A stretch of DNA of 64,000 bases, from NCBI GenBank assembly GCA_037349105.1, contig JAYJMM010000039.1:5486501-5550500 (forward strand). Direction: 5' to 3'. This DNA comes from Limnomonas spitsbergensis (taxonomy: Eukaryota; Chlorophyta; Chlorophyceae; Chlamydomonadales). Below the pieces are notes generated by a model, which was not told where the DNA came from, did no database searches, and saw only the letters and a program-made list of their open reading frames with translations. Positions 22,601 through 34,600 of the stretch are shown one piece after another. How positions within the stretch are numbered: position 1 is the stretch's first letter; every line of letters starts with the position of its first letter. The position numbers and the translations under genes are program-made.

Positions 22601-25600
22601 AAACGTAATTTAAGGTATTGATTGTCACGAGTTGGTTTGCCCAGATTTTTTGTTAACTAACTTTGGTTTCTCACTGAAAACCACTCAAACATGTGGGTTA
22701 AGCTAAAAAGGGCCGGAAGGAAGCACATGCCCTTCCCTTATCAAACATAAACAACCTATTGTATTATCTGAGCATATGGAGCAGAAAATAACACAATAAG
22801 ACATCAGGAGGCGTAAGCGAAGACGCCGATGCTGCGCTTGTGCTTGCTAGAACTGATGGGAGGGACGGCACGCCTCTGCTCGGTGATAATACCGATGTCG
22901 CTGGCAGCCAGATCGGTCACCTCACGGAAACGCTTGCAATATCACCCATAGCAATGTTAATAAGCGATTTGCAAAGCCAAGCAAAGACAGGCTGCAAATG
23001 GCGCGAAACACTTATTTCCACACTCTTCCGTACAAATACGATGTTTTCGATTGTCACGAGTTGGTTCGGCCTGTTGAACGCTTAAATACGATTGTCAGCA
23101 GTGGTTTCAATTTCAGAAACCATAAGTGACACCAAATGAGACTGACAGTACGGTCCCTGATATTACAATCCAATTTTTATTTTGACATATTACAATCCCA
23201 TTATTATTTTGACATATTACAATCCCATTATTATTTTGACATATTACAATCCCCCGGTTTAAGTTACGGTTTTATGTTGATGTTCCTCGCAGGTAAGGCA
23301 TATGTTGCGGACCTGTGCCTGGCAGGCCTGAGCTGCAAGGTCCAGAAAATATTCTTTTTCATTTAGCGATATACCGGTAAATGACCGTTTCTATCTCTTT
23401 CTTTTCACGCAGATCAAGGCATACGTTGCGGACCTGTGCGAGTGCCTGGCGGATAAGAGCCCCATGGTGGAGGCGCTAGAGGACAGCCTGGCAGAACTCA
23501 GGGAGGACCGGGCAGCAGCGGCCAGAGATAGGGTCAAGGTGTGGGAAAGTGTGGGAATGGGGGTAATGTGTGACCGAAGCAGAGGACAGCCTGCCAGAGG
23601 TCAGGGAGGACCGGGCAGCGGCGGCCAGAGACAGGGTCAAGGTCTGGAGAACTGTGTGGGAAATGGGGGTAATGTGTGACCGAAGCAGAGGACAGCCTGC
23701 CAGAGGTCAGGGAGGACCGGGCAGCGGCGGCCAGAGACAGGGTCAAGGTCTGGAGAACTGTGTGGGAAATGGGGGTAATGTGTGACCGAAGCAGAGGACA
23801 GCCTGCCAGAGGTCAGGGAGGACCGGGCAGCGGCGGCCAGAGACAGGGTCAAGGTCTGGAGAACTGTGTGGGAAATGGGGGTAATGTGTGACCGAAGCAG
23901 AGGACAGCCTGCCAGAGGTCAGGGAGGACCGGGCAGCGGCGGCCAGAGACAGGGTCAAGGTATGGAGAACTGTGTGGGAAATGGGGGTAATGTGTGAATG
24001 AAGTCAAGGTCGACCTGATAGAGCTTAAATAGGACCATGCAACAGCGGTCAGAGACAGGGCTTCGGCATGGGAAAGTGTGGGCATGTGTGCCAGAGATAG
24101 GGTTGAGGTGTGGAAAAGTGTGGGGGTCGTGGGCAATGTGTGACCCAAAGCAGAGAATGGCCTTGCAGAATTTGGGGAGGATAGGGCAGCGGCGGCCAGA
24201 TACGGGGCTAGGGATGGGAAAGTGTGGGCATCTGGGGAAGAAGTGTGACCAAAGCGGAGCTGGCATAGGGAGCGACGGAGCGTGCTATGGCGTCAGGGAA
24301 GGTGTGTAGATAGGCCGATACACAGAGCACTCTAAAGCCAGGTTGAGTGTGGACTTCCTAGTTTAGAGTTCAGGGTTAAACGCTAAACGATAGTTCTAAA
24401 GCCAGGTTGAGTGCGAACTTCCTAGTTTAGGGTTCAGGGTTGAACGCTAAACGATAGTTCTAAAGCCAGGTTGAGTGTGGACTTCCTAGTTTAGGGTTCA
24501 GGGTTAAACGCTAAACGATAGTTCTAAAGCCAGGTTGAGTGCGAACTTCCTAGTTTAGGGTTCAGGGTTAAACGCTAAACGATAGTTCTAAAGCCAGGTT
24601 GAGTGCGGACTTCCTAGTTTAGGGTTCAGGGTTAAACGCTAAACGATAGTTCTAAAGCCAGGTTGAGTGCGAACTTCCTAGTTTAGGGTTCAGGGTTAAA
24701 CGCTAAACGATAGTTCTAACGCCAGGTTGAGTGCGAACTTCCTAGTTTAGGGTTCAGGTTTAAACGCTAAACGATAGTTCTAAAGCCAGGTTGAGTGCGA
24801 ACTTCCTAGTTCAGGGTTAAACGCTAAACGATAGTTCTAAAGCCAGGTTGAGTGCGGACTTCCTAGTTTAGGGTTCAGGGTTAAACGCTAAACGATAGTT
24901 CTAAAGCCAGGTTGAGTGCGAACTTCCTAGTTTAGGGTTCAGGGTTAAACGCTAAACGATAGTTCTAAAGCCAGGTTAAGTGCGGACTTCCTAGTTTAGG
25001 GTTCAGGTTTAAACGCTAAACGATAGTTCTAAAGCCAGGTTGAGTGCGAACTTCCTAGTTTAGGGTTCAGGGTTAAAGGCTAAACGATAGTTCTAAAGCC
25101 AGGTTGAGTGCGAACTTCCTAGTTTAGGGTTCAGGGTTAAACGCTAAACGATAGTTCTAAAGCCAGGTTGAGTGCGGACTTCCTAGTTTAGGGTTCAGGG
25201 TTAAACGCTAAACGATAGTTCTAAAGCCAGGTTGAGTGCGAACTTCCTAGTTTAGGGTTCAGGGTTAAGGGTTCAAACCCTCAACCCTAATCCATTTAGC
25301 CAGGTTGAGTGCGCACATCCCCTCAACCTGGCGTCATTGTGTTGTGTATCGACCCATCCGCACATTATCTCAAATATCCCAAACATCTCAAATATCTCAA
25401 GTAACCTAAATATCCCAAATATCTCAAATATCCCAAATATCCCAAATATCCCAAGTATCCCAAATATCCCAAATATCTCATATATCTCAAATATCCCAAA
25501 TATCTCAAATATCCCAAATATCCCAAATATCATTTACCCCCATCCCATCAGGTTTTAAGCGGGACATGCTGGAGCCAGCCTCTTTCCCATGTGTGTTGCA

Positions 25601-28600
25601 TTGGACCGTCACCCCGTCTTGTTTTATCATTTCTTTACTGCTCCGATACCACCATCCCGTCAGTTCCCTGGCCAGGCCATGCTGGAGCCAGTCCTACCCA
25701 CCGTATGTGCGCCCGTTACCGCCCCCCCTTTCATGATTGTCCTGTTACCACCTTCCGGCCATTTTTCTGTGCAGGACATGCTGGAGCCAGCCCTATCTAT
25801 GTGAGCTTCGTTACCCCCCTTCACCTTTTTCCTCATTTTCAAAAGCTCCGTTACTGCCGTCCCGCCTGGTTCTGTAGCGGGACATGCTGTAGCCAGCTCT
25901 ACCTATGTGAGCTCCGTTAACCCCCCCTCCCCTTTTTCGTTACCTATTATTTTCCTATTTGTAATGGACTCGTCGCTGCTCCGGTCCCGCCAGGTTTTGG
26001 AGCGGGAGATGCTGGAACCAGCGGAGGCGTCCGTGTCTGCAGCCCTGGCGGTCCTAGCTAGGGGCGGCGCACCAGCAGGTATGGGCAGGGGAGAGGAAAG
26101 GGAGTCTTAACTTAACTGTACCCTGAAACCTGGATCCTTTAACCTGAACCCTTCACCCTTAAATCTAAGCTAGTAGACATGACATTTAACACTTCACCCT
26201 CAAAGTATTTCGCACAATCTGACCTCTTAAGACTGAACCCTTGAATGTCCATTCTACAACCTCGACACAAAACCCTAAACCCTAAACCCTAGCAGAAACC
26301 CTAACAGGAACCCTTCAGTTTAGACCCTTACCATGAACCTAAACCCTTAAACCCAAAACCTCAAACCCAAACCCTTAAACTGTCACCCTTAAACAGAGAC
26401 CCTTGAACCTGAACCCTCAAGCATGCAATCTTTAACATTAATACTCAAACGTGAACCCTCAAGCCTCACCCTTGAGCCTAAACCCCTAAACCTGAACCCT
26501 TAAACCGAAACCCGTATACCTGAACCCTTAAATCGAAACTCTTAAATCTGAACCCTTCGACATAAACCCTTAATCCAAAACCTTCAGCACTTCCTTCTGA
26601 AAGCTGAACCCAAGCTGAAAGCTGCATTCAAACCCTAACACTTATCACTTGACCCCAAGCCTACACCCTTAAGTTAAAACTCTTTAACCCTGTAATCCTT
26701 TTCCTGCTGTCTTCACCTGACAGCCGCCACTGCCGCCGCCGCGGGCGCCGCTGCCGCTGTTGAGGAGGCGCTCCAAGGCGATGACGGTCCGCCAGAGCTG
26801 GACGAGTTTGGGCGCAACGTCAACATGCAGCGGGAGAGAGAAGCGAAAGGAAGAGGGTGAGGCGGGGGGGGGGCGCATGGGGGGGCATGGGTGAGACGGG
26901 GGGGGGGCGCATGGGTGAGACAGGGGGTGGGGGAGGGGGGGGGGGGCGCATGGGTGAGACGGGGGGGGGGCGCATGGGGGGGGCATGGGTGAGACGGGTG
27001 GGGGCGCATGGGTGGGGGTGGGGGGCGCATGGCTGGCATGGGTGAGACGGGGTGGGGGGGAGGTGGGGTTCGCATGGGTGAGACGAGTGGGGGGGAGGAG
27101 GGGGGGCGCATGTGTGAGACGGGTGGGGGGGAGGGGCTGGGCGTATGAGTGAGACGGGCTTGTGTGGGGAGGGGGCGCATGGGTGAGGGTGTGGGGCGCA
27201 TGGGTGAGACAGGTGGGGGGGTGGGGGGGGGACTGGGGGGCGCATGGGTGAGTGTGTGTGGGTGTGGGTGTGTGCGGGGGGTGAGGGGGCGTATGCCCTT
27301 GATTAGAATCTCCCGCCCTTGGGTATGCATGGCGCAAATATTTCAGTGCCGCTGCCCTTGGGGCCGAAATTCGACCGACACTCGCTCGATTTTTCTAAGA
27401 AAACTGGCGTAGACGATCGGTAGTTTGATCTGGTCATCAGTATGTGCCAGCATGCCTCACCCTTCAACAGCTAACTGAGGTAGCTCTCTGCTACTTCAAG
27501 CTACATGTCGCATCTGCATGTCAGTCCAGATTAGGCTTGACAAGACTATTATAGGAAAGGCAGAGCACATCTACAATTACACAACACCATGTACATTGAA
27601 GTACATTGAAGTACATCAAGATGCATAGGTGACGGAATGTATTTGAGCAGCGCCAGCCGCTCCAGTATTGGGTATGAGCATTGAGATCCACCCACCATGC
27701 AGAGAGTTAAGGGTTCGGGGCTTATCCAAACTCAGGGCAGAGGCCGCCTGATGCCCTACATTTTTTTGTTCAGGGTTTGATTTTTTTTCACATCCTTTCC
27801 TTCAAACCCTGAACCCTGGACCTTGAACCCTGGATGCTGGGCCCTAATCTTTATCCAGGGCATTCCTCACAAAAGATCCCCTGGGGACCCCTTCCATGTT
27901 CCTGCCGTCCTCCTTCTCCTCGCTGTTAACTGTAACTGGAGATTTAACGTGTGCTGTAGAAGTACCAAGTACGTCCCAAGTACGTCCAATCCGACTGGCA
28001 GCCCTCATATCAACCTCGTTTAAAGGGCTGAAGGTTTCCTTAACCCTTAACTAGGAGGTAGGGATTTAGGGCTCCCTAACCCCAAACTAGGGGGTAAGGA
28101 TTTAGGGTTCCCTAACCCTAAACTAGGAGGTAGGGATTTAGGGTTTCTTAACCCTTACGTAGGGGCCAGGATTTAAGATTCCAAACCCTAAACCCCAAAC
28201 AAGGGGTAACGATTTAGGGTTCCTAAACCCTGGACAAGAAGTAAAGGTTAAGGGTTTAGGAACTCCCTAAACCCTTTTCCCCCTTGCCCCTTGTTCAGGG
28301 TTAAGAGTTCTTTATCCCTAAATTCAGCCTGGCAGCGCCCTTCATGACCTCGTTCTCCTTTGACCCAATTGACAGGAAAATGCGGCAGAGGCTGATAGAG
28401 GCCGAGACAAAGCAGCTGATGGCGGTGGTGCGGGGCGAGAGTGGCGTGCCGGTGGATCTGGACAACGGAGAGCAGGAGGAGGAGGCAGAGGTCAGGGTTT
28501 AGGCCTTCCAGGCGGGGTTTGGGCATGCGGGAAGGGCTTAGGGTCTTCAGGCAGGGTTCGGGCTGTCTGGCAGGGTTTAGGCTCTACGGATGGGGTTAAG

Positions 28601-31600
28601 GCCGGACAGTCGTGCGCAGGAGGAGGCAGAGGAAAGGGTTAAGGGTTGAGGGCTGCAAGGCAGGGTCCAGGGCGTTCAGACAAGGTTGCAAGTCAGGGTC
28701 CAAGGCTTTGAGGCCGGGTCAAGGATATGATTGGAAGGGTTTAGGGTTAAGGTCTTCCGGCAGGGGGATAAGAAGCAGCAGGAAGGTGCAGATCTGTGGC
28801 TGAGCACATGCTGTGCGTGTATCCAACCTTGGTAGTACTATTGTGCTACCTTGGTAGTACTATTGTGCTACCTCGGTAGTACTATTGTGCTACCTTGGTA
28901 GTACTATTGTGCTACCTCGGTAGTACTATTGTGCTACCTTGGCAGTACTATTGTGCTACCTTGGTAGTACTATTGTGCTACCTCGGTAGTACTATTGTGC
29001 TACCTTGGTAGTACTATTGTGCTACCTCGGTAGTACTATTGTGCTACCTTGGTAGTACTATTGTGCTACCTCGGTAGTACTATTGTGCTACCTTGGTAGT
29101 ACTATTGTGATACATTGGTAGTACTATTGTGATACATTGGTAGTACTATTGTGCTACCTCAGTAGTTCTATTGTGCTACCTCGGTAGTACTATTGTGCTA
29201 CCTCGGTAGTACTATTGTGCTACATTGGTAGTACTATTGTGATACCTCCGTAGTACTATTGTGCTACCTCGGTAGTACTATTGTGTTACCTTGGTAGTAC
29301 TATTGTGCTACCTCGGTAGTACTATTGTGCTACCTTGGTAGTACTATTGTGCTACCTCGGTAGTACTATTGTGCTACCTTGGTAGTACTATTGTGCTACC
29401 TCGGTAGTACTATTGTGCTACCTTGGTAGTACTATTGTGATACATTGGTAGTACTATTGTGCTACCTCAGTAGTTCTATTGTGCTACCTCGGTAGTACTA
29501 TTGTGCTACCTCGGTAGTACTATTGTGCTAAATTGGTAGTACTATTGTGATACCTCGGTAGTACTATTGTGCTACCTCGGTAGTACTATTGTGCTACCTT
29601 GGTAGTACTATTGTGCTACCTCAGTAGTTCTATTGTGCTACCTTGATAGTACTTTTGTGCTACCTTGGTAGTACTATTGTGCTACCTTGGTAGTACTATT
29701 GTGCTACCTTGGTAGTACTATTGTGCTACATTGGTAGTACTATTGTGCAACCTTGGTAGTACTTTTGTGATACATCGGTAGTACTATTGTGACACATTGG
29801 TAGTACTATTGTGCTACCTTGGTAATACTTTTGTGCTACATTGGTAGTACTTTTGTGATACATTGGTAGTACTATTGTGCTACCTTGGTAGTACTTTTGT
29901 GCTACATTGGTAGTACTAGTGTGCTACATTGGTAGTACTTTTGTGATACATCGGTAGTACTATTATGCTACCTTGGTAGTACTATTGTGCTACCTTGGTA
30001 GTACATTTGTGCTACCTTGGTAATACTTTTGTGCTACCTTGGTAGTACATTTGTGCTACATTGGTAGTACTATTGTGACACATTGGTAGTACTAGTGTGC
30101 TACATTGGTAGTACTAGTGTGCTACATTGGTAGTACTTTTGTGATACATCGGTAGTACTATTGTGCTACCTTGGTAGTACTATTGTGCTACCTTGGTAAT
30201 ACTTTTGTGCTACCTTGGTAGCACTATTGTGCTACATCGGTAGTACTATTGTGCTACCTTGGTAGTACTATTGTGCTACCTCGGTAGTACTATTGTGCTA
30301 CCTTGGCAGTACTTTTGTGCTACATTGGTAGTACTAATGTGATACATTGGTATAACTATTGTGCTACCTTGGTAGTACTTTTGTGCTACATTGGTAGTAC
30401 TATTGTGATACCTCGGTAGTACTGTTGTGCTACCTCGGCAGTACTGTTGTGCTACCTTGGTAGTACAACCCGGCTTATTCTGTTACCAGGCACTAAACAT
30501 TGCCCATCTGTAGCTGCAGAGGTGCTCAACCCTGAAGAATGGGATCTCGGAGATGTCCTGAACCCTATTCCTTAATGCCATTTACCCTTCATCTAAGCCC
30601 TCGTACCAAAACGCTGAACCGTATACCCTCAACCCTAAACCCTGGTCCCTTGATCTCACGCCATTGTCACTGAACCCAAAGCCCTGGTCCCCAACCCTAA
30701 GCCCTTGTCCCTGAACCCTGAACCCTAAGCCCCAAACCTTGAACCATAAGCCCTTGTCCCCAAACCCTGCACCCTGAGCCCTTGTCCCTAAACCCTAGGC
30801 CATTTAACCCTGAACCCTAAGCCCTTGTCCCTAAACTGAACCCTTGTCCCGAAACCTGAACCCTAAGCCTTTGTCCCCAAACCTCGAACCCTGACCATGT
30901 GCCGCATCGGCAGCACTCAACGCAGCACGCTGACGTCCTGGAGACATTGGGAATAGTATATCTTATCCTCTTGGCCCTCGCCTGCCAGTGACTCTTAACC
31001 CTGAGCCCTAAACCCTAACCAGCAATGCCCCTCCTCCGCAGCTGCGGCGCTACTCCACGCGGCACGATGAGATCATGGAGACAGCGAAGACCATCCTCCT
31101 TCCCGAAACCCTAGGCCAGAATCCCTAAAACCTTACCCATGCCCCTCCCCCGCAGCTGCGGCGGTCCTCCACGCGGCATGATGAGATCATGGTGACATTG
31201 GGAATAGTATATCTTGTCCCCTTGCCTGCCGATGACTCTTAACCCTGAGCCATAAACCCTAAACACCCACGCTCCTCCTCCGCAGCTGCAGCGGTATTCC
31301 ACGCGGCACGATGAGATAATGGAAACAGCGTAGACCATCTTCCTTGTTCCTTCCCGAAAGCCTAGGCCATAAACCCTAAACCCTAATCTATGCTCCTCCG
31401 CAGCTGCGGCGGTACGCCACGCGGCACGATGAGATCATGGAGACGGCCGAGACCATCTTCCTGGACGCCGGGGAGGAGTACGCCAGCGTGGGGGCGGTCA
31501 AGGCGGCGCTGGAAGAGTTCAAGCTCAGGTAGGCCATTGCTGATTTAGGCTAAATGGATAGAGTTCAATCTCAGTTAAGCCGTTGCTGATTAAGGGTTTT

Positions 31601-34600
31601 GGGTTTCCGGGTCCAGCTTAGGTAAGTTATTGCCAATTATAAGGTTAAGGATTGAGGGTTAAGGGATTAAGATTCCTAGCTTGGGTAAATTGTTGCCGGG
31701 TCAGGATGAAGGGTTTAAAGTTTATGGTTGAGGGTTAAGTGGAGACTTAAGAGGTCTAGTTCACGTAAGCTGTTGCCGTTTAGGGTCAATGGTGAAGAGA
31801 TCAAGTTTAGGGTAACCGCCGCTGGTTCAGGATTAAGAGTTCAAGCTCCGCTACGCTGTTGCCTATTAAGTGTCAAGTGTCCGGAGTCCAGTCTAATAGG
31901 GTTTAGGGTTGAGTGTCTGGAGTCCAGTCTAATAGGGTTTAGGGTTAAGTGTCTGGAGTCCAGTCTAATAGGGTTTAGGGTTAAGTGTCCGGAGTACAGT
32001 CTAATAGGGTTTAGGGTTAAGTGTCCGGAGTCCAGTCTAATAGGGTTTAGGGTTGAGTGTCCGGAGTCCAGTCTAATAGGGTTTTAAGTTAAGAGTCCGG
32101 AGTCCAGTCTAATAGGGTTTAGGGTTAAGTGTCCGGAGTTCAGTCTCAGGGTTAAGGGTGAACCCTAAACCCTAAACCACAGCAGTTTACCTGAGGTAAC
32201 TCAGATAAACCGCTGCCTGCTTAGAGTGCATCCCTAAACCCTAAACCCTAAACCGTCGTCATACACCCTTGAGGACATCCACTCAGGCTTGTTCTCGATG
32301 GTTAGGGTTTAGGTTATAATCTTTTCCTGAACCCTTCAAGCCGAGACGTTTTCCTGTCGTGTAGGGTTCAGGGTTTACCTTCGTCCCAAAACCTGAATCC
32401 TAAGCCCTAAACCCTTCAAACCGAGGTAAGCTGTTGTTCTCATTCGTTTCAGTGCACACTAGGCCACCTTGAGGGCACGGCAGTGCGGCCACTGCTGTGC
32501 CCTTTTGTTTGGCCGGAACAAACGTCAAATGCTAAATGTCTGACCCCACTGATGACATTATTGTCACAAAACTGTGTGGAATTGTATTGGTGGGCATCAC
32601 ACAGATCAGAGCCTTTACCCACCAGCCCGCCCGTTTTTACCTATGCAGCCATGCTTCGGCAGCACCTAAATGCACCTGAGCGCCAGGGTGTACTGCCCCA
32701 GTATGTACTGACTCATAATGTACTGCCACATCATGTACTGCCTGTCCAACTCTCTCCCCTGCAGCCATGCTAAGGCAGGACCGACATGCACCTGAGCGCC
32801 AGGGTGTACCGCCCCAGGATGCACTGCCTCATAATGTACCGCCACATCATGTACTGCCTGTCCAGCTCTCTCCCTTGCAGCCACGCCAAGGAGTGCGGCA
32901 GCACTTACATGCTCCAGATAGCCCGGATGTACTGCCAAACAATGTACCACCATATGATGTACTGCCTGTCCACCTATCTCCCACGCAGCCGCGCCAAGGA
33001 GCATGGCAGCACCTACATGCACCTGAGCACCCGGATGTATTGCCCCAGGATGTACTGCCTCCCAATGTACCGCCGTATCATGTACTGCCTGCCCACCTCT
33101 CTCCCCCGCAGCCACCCCAAGGAGTACGGCAGCACGTACATGCACCTGAGCACCCCCGCGCTGTTTGCGCCGTACGTGCGGCTGGAGCTGCTCAGATGGG
33201 ACCCGCTCTACGCGGATGGCGAGGCGGCCGAGTCCGTGGCGGTGAGCCGGCAGCGTCAAGGCGTCCACAAGGGCTTTGACAAGCAGGACTGGTGCGGGCC
33301 TGCACTGCATGTCGGCACAATCTGACTTGACTTGCGTTGTGCTGTGCTGTATTGTGCTACCTTGGTGGTACGGTACAATCCGGCTAAACCTGTGCTGTAT
33401 TGTGCTACCTTGGTAGCACAGTACGGATCAACCTGTGCTGTATCATGCCAGATAGTGCTGCCTTGGTAGCACAATCCGGCTAAACATAGTTAGGAGGTTC
33501 AGGTCGGGACTGAGAGGGCTGGGGAGCTGGTTCTGCAAATGGTCCTCCCCCCCCCCTATGTGCACACCTACCAACAAATTGCTTCTCCCCTATTTCCAGG
33601 TAAGGCTTTGTTTGACTATGGTGCCCTAAACACTAAACCCTTAACCCTAAACCCTGACCCTCTTGTGCCAGGTACGATGCCTTGTTTGACTATGGTGCCG
33701 TAAACTCTATACCCTAAACCCTAAACCCTGAACCCTCCTATTCCAGGCATGAGGCCCTGTTTGACTATGGTGCCATAAACCCTAAACCCTGAACCCTGAG
33801 CCCTATTCCAGGTATGAGGCCTTGTTTGACTATGGTGCCGGAGCCAGCGCCGCTCCCTTGGCCGATGATGACCCGGACGGGGAGCTGGTGCCGCAGCTGG
33901 TGCGGAAGTTGGTGCTGCCGGTGGCGCTCAACATGCTGGAGAGGTGCGCAGGGGGACTAAGGAGCTGTGTCAGTTCTTCTGCACACTTTACTCAGACAGC
34001 TGGTGCGGAAGCTGGTGCGGAAGTCTGACTGTTTTGTTTTTCTTGACTCGGCTACATGTCAGCTACACTCCCGCCTCTGGTTAGAGGCCCCAGTTGAGAC
34101 CAGCCAAACTGCCTTGGGCACCAGTCGTAGGCCGGTTATGTTCTGCCCTCGATCAGGCTTTTGGCGGACGCGGGGCGGCCTGCTGAAAGAGGACCCGTAG
34201 CCAAAAAAAGAGCGCTGGTACAAGCCCCTAGCCGCTTGGATCCAGCTCACCTGCCCCCTCACCAAACTACTCAGCTCACTTTATCCAGCTCACTTTATCC
34301 ACACATCCAGTCTTCCCAACCTTCGGATCCAGCCCGCCCAACCCCTTGATCTAGCCCACCTAAAACTTGGTACTTGGCACTTAGATCCAGCCCACTTGAT
34401 CCTTAGATCCAGCCCACTAGATATTTAGATCCAGCCAACTTCATCCTTATATCCAAACCACGTGATCCTTAGATCCAGCCTACTTGATCCTTAGATCCAG
34501 CCTACTTGATCCTTGGAATCAGACCACTTGATCCTTAGATCCAGCCCACTTGATCCTTATATCCAACCCACTTGATCATTAGATCCAGCCTACTTGATCC

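Noticed and set aside
33241..33246. GTGAGC as the donor of ILP1 exon 13
   Set aside because: Ending there leaves phase 0 and makes exon 14 start with a stop. Extending to GTGCGG at 33,292 restores phase and the family motif WYEALFDYG.
7081..33800. TTTAGGG/CCCTAAA stretches as a true telomere or subtelomere
   Set aside because: The repeats are degenerate, switch strand and sit inside introns of phased genes on both sides, so this is interstitial intron filler.
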